NCBI RefSeq assembly: GCF_017939745.1
Contig: NZ_JAGKQQ010000001.1
Location: forward strand, 3,844,001-3,908,000
Source of the DNA: Gemmata palustris
Lineage (GTDB): Bacteria > Planctomycetota > Planctomycetia > Gemmatales > Gemmataceae
Length of the DNA: 64,000 bases
Direction of reading: 5' to 3'
Shown here: positions 1 through 9,724 of the stretch, piece by piece
Position numbering within the stretch: position 1 is the stretch's first letter
How the letters are laid out: each line of letters opens with the position of its first letter
The notes under the pieces: model-generated
The model's input: only the letters and a program-made list of their open reading frames with translations
The model's database searches: none
Told to the model about the DNA's origin: nothing
Made by a program: the position numbers and the translations under genes

Positions 1-2002
1 CCGGTCTTCCTGAGCGCCCTGGCCGAGTCGGTGGACAAGGTGAAGGCGTTCGCGGTCGGCGGGGTGGACTACCTGACCAAGCCGTTCCAGATGGAGGAGC
101 TGCACGCCCGCGTCGAGACCCATCTCAAGCTCCGCCGGCTCCAACTCGAACTCGAAGCGTATCAGGATTACGACAACTTCATGCTCGACCCGGACGGGAA
201 CGTCTCCACCTGGAACCCCGGCGCCCGAAGAGCAAAGGGTATACGGCCGCCGAAATCATCGGCCGGCACTTCGCGTGCTTCTACACCGCCGAGGACGCGG
301 CGGCGGGCAAGCCGGAGCGGGGTTGCGGATCGCGTTGGAGGGCGGGCACTTCGAGGAAGAGGGCCTGCGGGTGAAGAAGTGCGGGTCGCCGTTCTGGGCG
401 CGAGCCACCATTACCAACGTCCACGACTCCATGGGGCGGCACATCGGCTTCGCCTACGTCACCCGGGACATCAGCGCGCGAAAGCAGGCCGAGCAGGTGC
501 TGCAGTTGCGCGACCGGGCCATCGAGTCGTTGATCCAGGGGTTGTGCATTACGGACCCGACCCGACCCGACAACCCGATCATCTACGTCAACGACAGCTT
601 CCTGCGCTCACCGGTTACGCCCGCGAGGACGTGATCGGGCGGAACTGCCGGTTCCTCCAGGGGCCGAAGACGGACCCGCAAGCGACCGAGCGTGTCCGGT
701 CCGCGGTTCGCGAAAGCCACCCCTGTCTGGTGGAGTTGCTGAACTACCGCAAGGACGGCACGACGTTCTGGAACGGGCTGTCGGTCTCGCCCATTCCCGG
801 CGCCGACGGCCGGGTCGCGCACTTCGTCGGGGTGCTCACCGACGTCTCCCCGCTGAAGCTCCTAGAGCAGCAGTTCCACCAAGCGCAGAAGATGGACGCG
901 GTCGGCCAACTCGCGGGCGGGGTGGCGCACGACTTCAACAACCTCTTGACGGTGATTTCCGGTTACAGCGAACTGCTCCTCGGCACGCTCCCCGAACGAT
1001 CCCAAGTGGGACGCCGTCAAAGCGATCAGTGACGCCGGTGAGCGAGCCGCGGCGCTGACACGCCAGTTGCTCTCGTTCAGTCGCCAGGCGATCCTGGAGC
1101 CAAAGGTGATGGATCTCAATGAGGTTGTAGCAGACACGGAGAAATTATTGCGGCGGGTGATCGGAGAAGATATTTGGCTCACGACTGTTCTCGACCCGAA
1201 CGTGAGTCGGATCAAAGCCGATCCCGGCCAGATCGGCCAGGTGCTTATGAATCTGGCCGTGAACGCCCGGGACGCGATGCCCCAAGGCGGGAAGCTCACC
1301 ATCGAGACGTCAAACGTCCAAGTCGACGACGACGCCCAGTGCCACAATTGTAAACCGGGCCGGTACGTGGTGTGTTCGGTCCGCGACACTGGGACCGGTA
1401 TGACGCCCGACGTCAAGCCACACGTTTTCGAGCCGTTTTACACCACTAAGGGGCCGGGGAAGGGTACCGGGCTGGGGCTGGCGACCGTTCACGGGATCGT
1501 ACAGCAGAGCGGGGCGGCATCGTTCTCGACACCGAACCGGGCCGCGGCACGACCTTCAAAATCCACCTCCCGGCCGTTGACGAGCCACTGTTCCCCCTTC
1601 CCTACGATCGACGCGCATCAGACGTCCCGGGCGGGACCGAAACGGTTCTCGTGGTTGAGGACGAGGACGCCGTGCGCGCCATTGCCGTGCTCGCGCTGGA
1701 ATCCCAGGGTTACCGCGTGCTGCAGGCGGAGAGTGGAAAAAGGGCTTACTGCTCAGCGAGAGACACCAGGGGTGCATCGAACTGCTCGTGACGGATGTGG
1801 ACATGTCGGGCATGAGCGGTCGAGAGCTGAGCGCGACACTGAGCCTTCGGTATCCCGAACTTAAGGTGCTGTATCTGAGTGGCTACACCGACGACACCGT
1901 CATCCAACACGGCGTCCTCCGTGCGGAAGTCGCCTTTCTTCAAAAGCCGTACACCCCGTTGACGCTGGCAAAAAGGTCCGCAAGGTGCTCGACAAGCGAT
2001 GA
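1..2002 (+). pseudogene. decayed hybrid sensor histidine kinase (REC-PAS-LOV-HisKA-HATPase-REC), 5' end outside window
   Basis: The conceptual protein is recognisable only by hopping frames. It has the tail of a receiver domain (1-155), a PAS domain (about 170-480), a LOV-type PAS with the flavin-adduct motif GRNCRFLQG (about 540-850), a HisKA H-box HDFNN (about 930), an HATPase with the GTGLGLAT motif (about 1460) and a C-terminal receiver ending at a TGA at 2000-2002. Reading-frame changes fall near 237, 320, 603, 997, 1513, 1740 and 1970, each explained by a single-base indel. The domain order from LOV onward matches the intact kinase at 3846-7784, so this is probably a decayed paralogue. 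A protein from this locus is unlikely unless the frameshifts are sequencing errors. Confidence 0.8.
6..157 (+). repeat. 152-bp direct repeat, copy 1 (copy 2 at 2434-2585)
   Basis: Bases 6-157 are identical to 2434-2585 at every position I compared. Both encode the C-terminal half of a receiver domain plus the start of the linker helix. Copy 1 additionally lacks three bases (one Ile codon) just upstream. After the repeat the two genes diverge abruptly: PAS/LOV here, SpoIIE phosphatase in copy 2. This indicates recent duplication or gene conversion, or domain shuffling at the receiver boundary. Confidence 0.95.
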
Positions 2003-2164
2003 AAGTTGGCCGCTGCGATCTCGGTCAGCTTGGTCCGTTCAATGCTGAAGGACGTATTGCCGAGGCGAAGGCAGAAGCGAACCGCGCGCTTCAACAGGTA
2101 ACAGAAGCGGTGATGTTCCAACTCCATACTCGATCTGCCCGACTCATCAAGGATCTAAGCTCCC

Positions 2165-3361
2165 ATGACTCCCGTGAAGCCCGACAGCGGCATAAAATAT
2201 CCGGCCAGTATTTTGGTAGTGGACGACACGCTGGCGAACCTGCAGGTTCTGGCTGGGATGCTCAAGGACCGGGGGTACAAGGTGCGCCCGGTCCCGAGCG
2301 GCAAGCTGGCGCTGCTGGCGGCCCGGCGCGAGCCCCGGACCTGATCCTGCTGGACATCAACATGCCCGAGATGAGCGGGTACGAGGTGCGCGCACCTCAA
2401 GGCCGACGACAAGCTCAAGGGCGTCCCGGTCATCTTCCTGAGCGCCCTGGCCGAGTCGGTGGACAAGGTGAAGGCGTTCGCGGTCGGCGGGGTGGACTAC
2501 CTGACCAAGCCGTTCCAGATGGAGGAGCTGCACGCCCGCGTCGAGACCCATCTCAAGCTCCGCCGGCTCCAACTCGAACTCGAAGAATACAGCCGCGATT
2601 TAGAGTTGGCGCGCGAGCGGCTGAAGCTCGATCTGGAATTGGCCCGCGAGGTACAGCGCGACTTCCTGCCGCTGTTCTTGCCCGACGTTTCAGGGTACGA
2701 GTTCTTCGCCCATTACGAGTCGGCCTACGAGGTCGGCGGTGACTACTATGACTTCATCCCACTGACCGGCCAGCGCGTGGCCGTCTTATTGGGTGACGTC
2801 GCCGGCAAGGGGGTGGTTGCGGCCCTTCTGATGGCCAAGCTCAGCGCCGACGCGCGGTTCTGCATGTTAACGGAGCCCGACCCCGCGGCCGCGATCACCA
2901 AACTGAACGCCCTCATGATCAAGTCCGGACTCGCGGACCGGTTCGTGACCCTGGTCGCGGCCGTCCTCGACCCCGTTCGACATACCGTGACGCTGGTCAA
3001 CGCCGGCCACCCATCACCCCTGATCTACCACCGGGGCACGCGCACTGCGGGAGAAGCAATCAGTACCGAGGTGGCTGGCTTACCTCTCGGTGTCCTCGAC
3101 GGCTTCGAGTACACGTCATGTCAGGTTCACCTGGAGCCGGGCGACAGCATTCTGGCGTTCACGGACGGCGTCACAGAGGCCACGGATGTTCAGGATCTTC
3201 AGTTGCAGATGAAAGGAGTGTATGCCGCGGTGCGTGGGGGCGCGTACTCTCCCAAAGCTTTGGGAGAGCAAGTAGTCAAGGTCGTGAAACAGTTCGCCGC
3301 TGGCCGCAGCCAGCAGGACGACATCGCGCTGGTAGGCTTTGGGAGGACCGGTGCATCTTGA
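2165..3361 (+). pseudogene. response regulator with SpoIIE/RsbU-type PP2C phosphatase output, two frameshifts in REC
   Basis: From the ATG at 2165 the frame encodes a receiver start (ILVVDDTLANLQVL), hits a TGA near 2342, resumes in another frame for the phospho-acceptor segment LILLDINMPEMSGYEV, then shifts again near 2392 into a frame open to 3361. That last frame (from about 2459, 300 aa) carries the end of REC, a coiled-coil linker, and a complete SpoIIE/RsbU phosphatase: EVQRDFLP, GGDYYDF, LLGDVAGKG, LVNAGHPSP and FTDGVTEA motifs, with the metal-binding acidic residues present. Members of this family dephosphorylate anti-sigma antagonists in partner-switching pathways; no partner is visible here. 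The phosphatase domain is intact, so either two single-base deletions broke the gene recently or the base calls are wrong. Confidence 0.8.
2434..2585 (+). repeat. 152-bp direct repeat, copy 2
   Basis: Identical to 6-157; see copy 1. It encodes the KPF signature region and last helix of the receiver domain. Confidence 0.95.
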
Positions 3362-3845
3362 GCGCCAGTCGTTCATCAGAGTTTTCCTACTGCCGCAGGC
3401 AAGTCCGGAGCAACTGGCCAAATCGGTTAGCCTCCCGCGCACCACCCGTCCCGGCACGGCCGCCTTCCAACCGCAGCACCAGCTGCTCGCCGGTGCAATC
3501 CGATCAAGCTCAGCCACGACAGACGCGCGACCCTACGCCCGAAGCAGGCCCCGGCGACTTAACCTCGACCCGCGGCCGCTCGCGAATGGAAGAACGGCCG
3601 CTCCAACGGGCACGCCCACGAGCTCGACCGGCTCGGCAACAACGACAACGGGGGTTCACCGAGTTCTGAGAAGTCAACAAAAGACGGGTACTTCTGGGGA
3701 TGACGCGAGCGAGGGGGAGCGGCTCTAACAGTGCCGCTCTCTCTGTTTACTTCCAGTACTTCAGGACGCAAATTCCCATTACGTCAACAAGGTGAGTGCT
3801 GCGGGACTACCGCACGAGCGATCCAGTGCTACCGAGACACGAGTT
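3362..3845. other. intergenic, no convincing gene
   Basis: This stretch lies between two convergent genes. Short open frames exist, including one on the plus strand near 3580-3702 with plausible codon use, but it begins directly after a stop with no start codon and I cannot relate it to a family. It may be another gene scrap. Confidence 0.4.
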
Positions 3846-6800
3846 TCACACCGAGTCGCCGGATTTCCTGTCCAGTACACCGCGAACGAAACGGGCCAGG
3901 GCATCCGGTGTGTACGGTTTTTGAAGGAACGCCACCTGCTTCTCCTCGACCCCGTGCCGCAGGACCGCGTCTGCCGTGTACCCGGACAGGAAGACGACTT
4001 TGATCCTTGGGAATTGAACCGTCAACACTTCGGCCAACTCCCGCCCGCTCATTCCCGGCATAACGACGTCGGTCAGCACCAGGTCGGGTGGGACCGGTAG
4101 TCGGGCGCACGTCGCCAGGGCGGCGGTCCCAGATTCGGCCGCTTCGACCCGGTACCCCTGTCTCACCAGGACGGTGGTCGTGAGTGCCCGCACGGCCTCG
4201 TCGTCCTCGACCACCAAGATGGTCTCGCTTCCGGTCGGCCGCGGGGCCGGGCGCAGAGCGGATTTCGGTTCCTCGGACGGTTTGTCCTCGTACCGGGGGA
4301 GGTAAACTGCGATCGTCGTGCCCCGACCGATCTCGCTCAGTACCGTCAGGAACCCGCCCGACTGGCTGACAATACCGTACACCATAGCCAGTCCCAGCCC
4401 GGTTCCCTTGCCGATGTCCTTCGTGGTGAAGAACGGCTCGAACAGCCGGGCCTGGACGTCCGGCCCCATGCCCGTGCCCGTGTCGGTGACGGACAGTCGC
4501 ACGTACCGCCCAGGGCGGGCGTCGGGGGAGTCGGGAAGGGTCGCGTCGGTTACGTCCGCTGGGGCCGTTTCGATGACGAGGGTTCCGCCTCGCGGCATCG
4601 CGTCTCGCCCGTTCACTGCCAGGTTGATCACCACCTGCTCGACCTGTCCCACGTCGCCCTTTACGAGCCCCGATTCCGGGCCGAGAACGGTCCTCAGGGC
4701 GATATCTTCCCCCAGCAGACGAGTGAGCAGTTTGGCCGTGTCTTGGAGCACCTGGTTCAGATCGAACACCTCAACCCGGAGCATTTGCTGGCGACCGAAC
4801 GCGAGCAACTGTCGGGTCAGGGACGCGCCCCGCGCGCCGGCTCGAACGATGTCTTCGACCAGGGGCCGGGTCGGGGCATCGGCCGCCAGTTCCAGCAACA
4901 GGAGCTCGCCGCACCCGTTGACCACGGTGAGCAAGTTGTTGAAGTCGTGCGCCACACCGCCCGCCAACTGCCCGACCGCCTCTAATTTGTGCGCCTGACG
5001 GACCTGATCTTCCAGCTTGCGTCGCCCGCTCACGTCGGCCTGGACCCCGATGTAGTGGGTGAGTCGCCCCGCGTCGTCCCGCACCGGGGAGAGCTGGAGG
5101 TGGTTCCAGAACGGGGTTCCGTCCTTACGGTAATTGAGCAGTTCCACGTCGCACGGGCGCGCGTCCCGGACCGCCTCGCGGAGCAGAATCAGCGCCTCCT
5201 GGTCGGTGCCCGGCCCTTGGAGGAACCGGCAGTTCCGCCCGGCCACCTCGGTCCCGGCGTACCCGGTGAGCCACTCGAAACCCGGGCTCGTGTAGATGAT
5301 TGGGTTGTCCGCGCGGGCGGCGTCGGTGATCACGATGCCCTGGCGGACTGCCCGGATCGCCCGGTCCCGCAGCCGCAGTTCCAGCTCGGCGCGTTGTCGG
5401 GCGGTCACGTCCTGAGCGAGTGAGAGGATGCCCTGGAACGCGCCGTCCGGGGCGAAGAGCGGCGTGTTATGCCACTCGCACACGATTGTCCGACCGTCCC
5501 CGGTGACGTTTTCGCACGACCCGTTGGCGTTCATGTCCCCGCCCGCCAACCGCGCGAACACGTCGGCCACAAGGGACCGGGACGACTCGGGGACGATCGC
5601 CTCGAACGGGTGTCGCCCGAGCACCTCGGACTGCGCGAACCCGAAGATCCGTTCGGCGGCGGGGTTCCAGCGGGTGTACCGGAAGTCCGGTCCGCTCAAC
5701 AAGTAGGCCAGGGGCAGGCGCTCGATCTGCAGGTTCAGACGGGCGAGTAGTTCGGCGCGCTCGGTCTCGGCCCGCTTCCGGGAACTAATGTCCTGTACGA
5801 CCCCGACCATTCGGACGGCCCGGCCCGCGGGGTCGTAACGGAACCGCCCGGTCGCCGCCACCCACCGCTCGGTGCCGTCGGGCCGGCGGACCCGGTGTTC
5901 GTGAGAATATCCCGTCCCGGCGGACATGGTTTGGCGGAGCGCCTCCTCTACACCCGGCAGATCGTCCGGGTGAATGCGGTCCTTGAAGTGCCGGAGTTCG
6001 ACCGTAAACGAATCGTCCGGGGCGTACCCGAACAGTTCGTAGTGGGACCGGGACCAGATCACCTGACCGCTCGCCACGTCCCAGTCGAACGTCCCCATGC
6101 CCCCGGCCGACAGGGCCAACACGAGCCGCTCCTCGCTCGCCCGGAGGGCGGCCGAGGCCGCCCTGTGCTCGGTCACGTCGACGGCGACCCCGCCCACCTG
6201 GCGGCTTCCGTCCGGTCCCGGGAGCGGGAACTTGTACACCAAGAACTCGCCCGCACTGCCGTCCGCACGCACGCCCGGCTCGGTCACGGTCAGGACCGTT
6301 CCGGAGTCGGCGACGGTGAGGATGTTCCGGAGGTACACTGCGGCCACGTCCGGGGGGTACAGGTCCCAGACCAGGCGGCCGACGATCTCGCCCGGCGGGA
6401 GCCGGAAGGTGCGCTGGTAGGACGCACTCAGGTACACCATGTGCCCTTCCCGGTCCGTGACCCAGGCCGCGGCCGGGCTGTGATCCATGAACGCCCGGAA
6501 CCGCTCCTCGCTCGCCCGCAGCTCCTCCTCGGCTCGCAACTGGTCGGTCACGTCCTGGGCCAGCACGACCTCGGCCGGGCGCCCGGCGAACGTCAGCGTG
6601 TGGCTCACGATCCGCACCCGTATCACCCGCCCGTGCCGCAGGCGGTGGCGCCACACCCCGGCCTCGTCCAGCCCGCTGGTGTCGGCGGCCAAACTGGCGA
6701 GGAGCGCCGGAACGTCCTCACGGGGTCGAATGTCCTTGATCGTGAGGCCCAGGAACTCGTCGCGGTCGTAACCGTACTTGGCGACCGCCGCATCGTTCAC

Positions 6801-7784
6801 CGCGAGGAACCGCAGGGTCTCCCGGTCGAACACCCACATGGGGTGCGGGTTGGCCTCGAACAGGTGCCGGTACCGCTCCTCACTGTCCCGCATCTGGGCC
6901 TCGGCGCGCTGCCGCTCGGTGATGTCCCGGAACACCAGGACCGCCCCGGCCACCCGACCCTCCTCGTCACGGATCGGCGCCGCGCAGTCGTCGATCGGAA
7001 GTTCGCGGCCGTCCCTGGCGATCAGCACCGTGTGGTTCGCCAGCCCCACGAGCACCCCGTCCCGCAACGCCCGAACGGCCGGGTTCTCGACCTCGGAGCG
7101 CGTCGTCTCGTTAACGATGTGGAACACGGACCGGAGGTCCGCACCCGCGGCGCCTTCGGCCGACCACCCGGTCAGGGCTTCGGCGACCGGGTTGAGAAAC
7201 GTTATCCGCCCGGCGGTGTCCGTGGCGATGACCGCGTCCCCGATGCTCGACAGCGTGGTGCGGAACCGCTCGCGCTCGGCGCGCAGGGCCGCGTTCACAC
7301 AGGTCAGTTCTTCGGTTCGGTCCCGTACCCGCCCTTCCAACGCGGCGTTGGCGCGGACCAGCGCCGCTTCGGCCGCGCGTCGGGCCGCGACCTCGCGTTC
7401 CAGTTCTTCCGGGGTCGGCATCGCCAGCATTTGCGGGGTGCCCTTAACGAGGGCCAAGACCGTTACCCACGAGATGACGGCGGTGACGAACTTGAGAAGC
7501 CCCGCGAGCCGGTACGCGGGCCACCAGAAAATGACGGCCTCCATCAAGTGTGTGGTTCCGCAGACCAGAATGAAGGCCGTGAACAACAAGAAGATGCGGC
7601 GAAATGGCACATTTTTCTTGCGAGCAACGAAGTACCCTAGCACCGCAGGTATTGCCATGTAAGCGGACCAGACCCCTAGATCGGAGAGCACGTGGAGCCA
7701 CCCGTGGGCCGGGGTCCAAGCCCCGCACCGCCACCGGGGTGGGAACCCGGACGCATCGAACAACAAACCCAAAAATTCGAACAT
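3846..7784 (-). CDS. hybrid histidine kinase with ethylene-receptor-like copper domain, six PAS (one LOV), HisKA, HATPase and REC
   Basis: 1312 aa. Residues 30-113 form three membrane helices matching the ethylene-binding domain of plant ETR1: the five residues known to matter there (Asp25, Tyr32, Ile62, Cys65, His69) appear with identical spacing as D35, Y42, I72, C75 (in FILVCGTTHL) and H79, so a Cu(I) site is likely. A coiled coil (125-170) is followed by PAS domains at about 170-290, 300-415, 425-540, 550-670, 680-795 and 805-920. The last is a LOV domain with GRNCRFLQG, cysteine 852 being the flavin-adduct residue. HisKA follows (H-box AHDFNN, His946), then HATPase (N-box about 1054-1060, GTGLGL at 1127-1132) and a receiver with Asp1239 in LTDVVMPGMSG. 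I start at the ATG at 7784 because the ethylene domain begins there; the longer open frame upstream is antisense to or inside the insertion sequence. There is no DNA-binding output. Predicted inputs are ethylene or copper and blue light (inference from residues). Confidence 0.92.
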   Translation of the reverse strand: MFEFLGLLFDASGFPPRWRCGAWTPAHGWLHVLSDLGVWSAYMAIPAVLGYFVARKKNVPFRRIFLLFTAFILVCGTTHLMEAVIFWWPAYRLAGLLKFVTAVISWVTVLALVKGTPQMLAMPTPEELEREVAARRAAEAALVRANAALEGRVRDRTEELTCVNAALRAERERFRTTLSSIGDAVIATDTAGRITFLNPVAEALTGWSAEGAAGADLRSVFHIVNETTRSEVENPAVRALRDGVLVGLANHTVLIARDGRELPIDDCAAPIRDEEGRVAGAVLVFRDITERQRAEAQMRDSEERYRHLFEANPHPMWVFDRETLRFLAVNDAAVAKYGYDRDEFLGLTIKDIRPREDVPALLASLAADTSGLDEAGVWRHRLRHGRVIRVRIVSHTLTFAGRPAEVVLAQDVTDQLRAEEELRASEERFRAFMDHSPAAAWVTDREGHMVYLSASYQRTFRLPPGEIVGRLVWDLYPPDVAAVYLRNILTVADSGTVLTVTEPGVRADGSAGEFLVYKFPLPGPDGSRQVGGVAVDVTEHRAASAALRASEERLVLALSAGGMGTFDWDVASGQVIWSRSHYELFGYAPDDSFTVELRHFKDRIHPDDLPGVEEALRQTMSAGTGYSHEHRVRRPDGTERWVAATGRFRYDPAGRAVRMVGVVQDISSRKRAETERAELLARLNLQIERLPLAYLLSGPDFRYTRWNPAAERIFGFAQSEVLGRHPFEAIVPESSRSLVADVFARLAGGDMNANGSCENVTGDGRTIVCEWHNTPLFAPDGAFQGILSLAQDVTARQRAELELRLRDRAIRAVRQGIVITDAARADNPIIYTSPGFEWLTGYAGTEVAGRNCRFLQGPGTDQEALILLREAVRDARPCDVELLNYRKDGTPFWNHLQLSPVRDDAGRLTHYIGVQADVSGRRKLEDQVRQAHKLEAVGQLAGGVAHDFNNLLTVVNGCGELLLLELAADAPTRPLVEDIVRAGARGASLTRQLLAFGRQQMLRVEVFDLNQVLQDTAKLLTRLLGEDIALRTVLGPESGLVKGDVGQVEQVVINLAVNGRDAMPRGGTLVIETAPADVTDATLPDSPDARPGRYVRLSVTDTGTGMGPDVQARLFEPFFTTKDIGKGTGLGLAMVYGIVSQSGGFLTVLSEIGRGTTIAVYLPRYEDKPSEEPKSALRPAPRPTGSETILVVEDDEAVRALTTTVLVRQGYRVEAAESGTAALATCARLPVPPDLVLTDVVMPGMSGRELAEVLTVQFPRIKVVFLSGYTADAVLRHGVEEKQVAFLQKPYTPDALARFVRGVLDRKSGDSV

Positions 7785-7862
7785 AGGATGGACCGAGTCG
7801 GTGCCGGAGTGAGTCGGAGGTCGCGGGCGACCGCTTATGGCGTCGCTGCACGCGATGTCGAG

Positions 7863-9343
7863 ATCTGACTGTACTTTCCGCGAACTTATAGCGTTTAAGC
7901 AGCCAGATCCAGGCACCGGCGCGAGGGGCGCGGATTCTCGCGGGGTCGTGGTGCTCGCCCACAACGGCCTGAATTTCCTCGGCCAGCAGCTCCCGTTGCC
8001 AGGCCCGGCGCTTGTCCGCGTGGCTCGGGCCGGTTCGGATCGTCCCACGGGGAGGCCGCCCGATGGGCCACCAGTTCATCCGCCTTCTGGTTCCAGGCCC
8101 ACACCTCGGTGAGCGTGAGGGACCACGCACACAGGTGGAAGCATCCCACGTTCGACGCGACCCCGCGTACCTGCTGGTGACCGGCGCCCGCGACCTGTTT
8201 GAGATCTCGAAAACAGGTTTCCAACGAGAACCGGTCCGCGATCAGGCCCAGGATGTCGGCCACGGAGGCCGTGGGGTCCGTGCAGAAGAACGCGACCCAC
8301 CCCTTGGGTTCGTCCACCAGGACGACCCGGATCGTGCCCCCCGGCCGGCCGCCACGTGGCCTCGAACGTCTTGTACCGCTTCTCCACGGGCTTCCCATAC
8401 AGGGTGAACGTGCCCGTGGTCCACCCGCCCTTGTGCCCGGCCCGCTTGGCGAGCGACACCCGCTGCTCCCCGTACACGCGGGGCCGCCCGCGGGCGCTCG
8501 GATCGCGGGCCGGGGCACCGTCCACAGGGCCGCGTCCTTGCGGAGCCGGCTCACCATGGTCACCCGGGCGCGAGTAGGGCCTTGAGCACCGGGGCCTTGG
8601 CACGCCCCGTCGGCCACCACCCACACGGCCCGGCCCCACGTCTTCAGCCACCCGTGGGCCCACCGGACCAGGTCCACGGCCATCACCAACTTGGTTGCGA
8701 ACTCGGGCCGGTCCGGCCCGGGATGGCCCTGAGATCTTTGCGGCGGATGTACAGGCGGGCCAACAGGGGAGGGCCACAATCCCCCGAGGGGGTGTCCCAC
8801 CAACAACCCGAGGACCACCCACACGTGCCCGTACACGAACGGGCCCCCGGCCGGCCCGGGTGTCGGGTTGTGGTGCGCCCCGGCCCCTCGAACCTTGGGC
8901 CCGTACCGCTCCGTCGGGGTGTCGTCGAGGGCCAGCACCACCCGAGCGCACCGGCCACCATGGGCTTGAGAACCTCGACCAACAACCGCATGGCGATACG
9001 CTCGGTGCGGGCCCCACGGCCGCGGCCGTGGCGTAGCACCGGCGGTACTGGGGCGACAGCCCGGCGGCCCGGATCCAACCCGCGAGGGCGGCGCCCGCGG
9101 GTCAGGATGATCCCGAGGAACAGGACCGCGAGCCGCCGCCCGGACCGCGGGTCCAGAGCCTTGGCCAGGGTTGAAAACCAGTGGCACCGAGGGGCCGGAG
9201 TATGCGAAGATGGCATGGCCGCGTCCGTTCGGGTCGGGAGGTCGTGTGGTAACGCCATCCTCCCGGACGGGCCGGCACTCGTCTACTCCCGACCCCACAA
9301 CTTACGCCAACCGCCTATAACTTCGCGGAAAGTACAGATCTGA
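7863..9343. mobile_element. insertion sequence, ~1.47 kb, IS4/IS701-like DDE, with inverted repeats and 6-bp target duplication
   Basis: The ends are imperfect inverted repeats: left 7869-7891 starts CTGTACTTTCCGCGAA and right 9315-9337 is its reverse complement, 22 of 23 positions matching. They are flanked by a direct repeat ATCTGA (7863-7868 and 9338-9343), a likely target-site duplication. The interior holds a frameshifted transposase on the minus strand. The element lies only 85 bp upstream of the ethylene/LOV kinase start, so it may have displaced or supplied that gene's promoter. Confidence 0.85.
7895..9258 (-). pseudogene. transposase (DDE, IS4/IS701-like), multiple frameshifts
   Basis: Pieces in three minus-strand frames together give a DDE transposase of roughly 430-450 aa. 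In order they are an N-terminal segment (CHWFSTLAKALDPRSGRR), a first catalytic region VLALDDTPTERYGPKVRG, a second acidic region around VVADGA, the segment RFSLETCFRDLKQV containing the catalytic Glu region, and a C-terminus ending LDLAA at the TAA at 7895. At least five frame changes separate them, so the copy cannot transpose on its own. Family assignment rests on the DDTPT motif and layout and is tentative. Confidence 0.8.
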
Positions 9344-9724
9344 GGTGCCCGCTGAAAACTCGTCATTCGGACTGAAATACGTCGTCTGGGCAGTTTAGTA
9401 TATCATCATACTCACATACAGTCTGAAGCGGGAATAGACCGCGTTCACGCCAAATTCGCCAAGGCCCTCGCCGCTTCACGGGTGTCGTTTTGCCAACAAA
9501 CAGAGGCCGGAGGAGGTATTCAGCTCCGGCACCAAATATCGTGTTACATCACGAATTAATGAGGATTTGTTAATTTCGGACACAACCTTCGGAACCGACG
9601 GGGGCAATCCCGTGCTACAGTTTTTTGACCTCACACGAATCGGTTCCTCCAGCCGGATGGCCATAACCCATTTGAGCACGACCGTTCATGACTAGATGAG
9701 GACCGGATCGTCTTCTTGCCCGAG
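9344..9724. other. non-coding stretch between IS and kinase pseudogene
   Basis: No open frame has convincing protein character and the base composition is lower in GC than its neighbours. It probably holds the eroded 5' part of the kinase pseudogene that follows. Confidence 0.4.

Noticed and set aside
1-3361. Programmed frameshifting in the kinase and phosphatase genes
   Set aside because: About nine shifts without slippery heptamers is decay or sequence error, not recoding.
5895-7640. 581-aa open frame on the plus strand opposite the kinase
   Set aside because: It is a GC-driven shadow of the PAS domains; no family features and Arg/Pro/His-rich composition.
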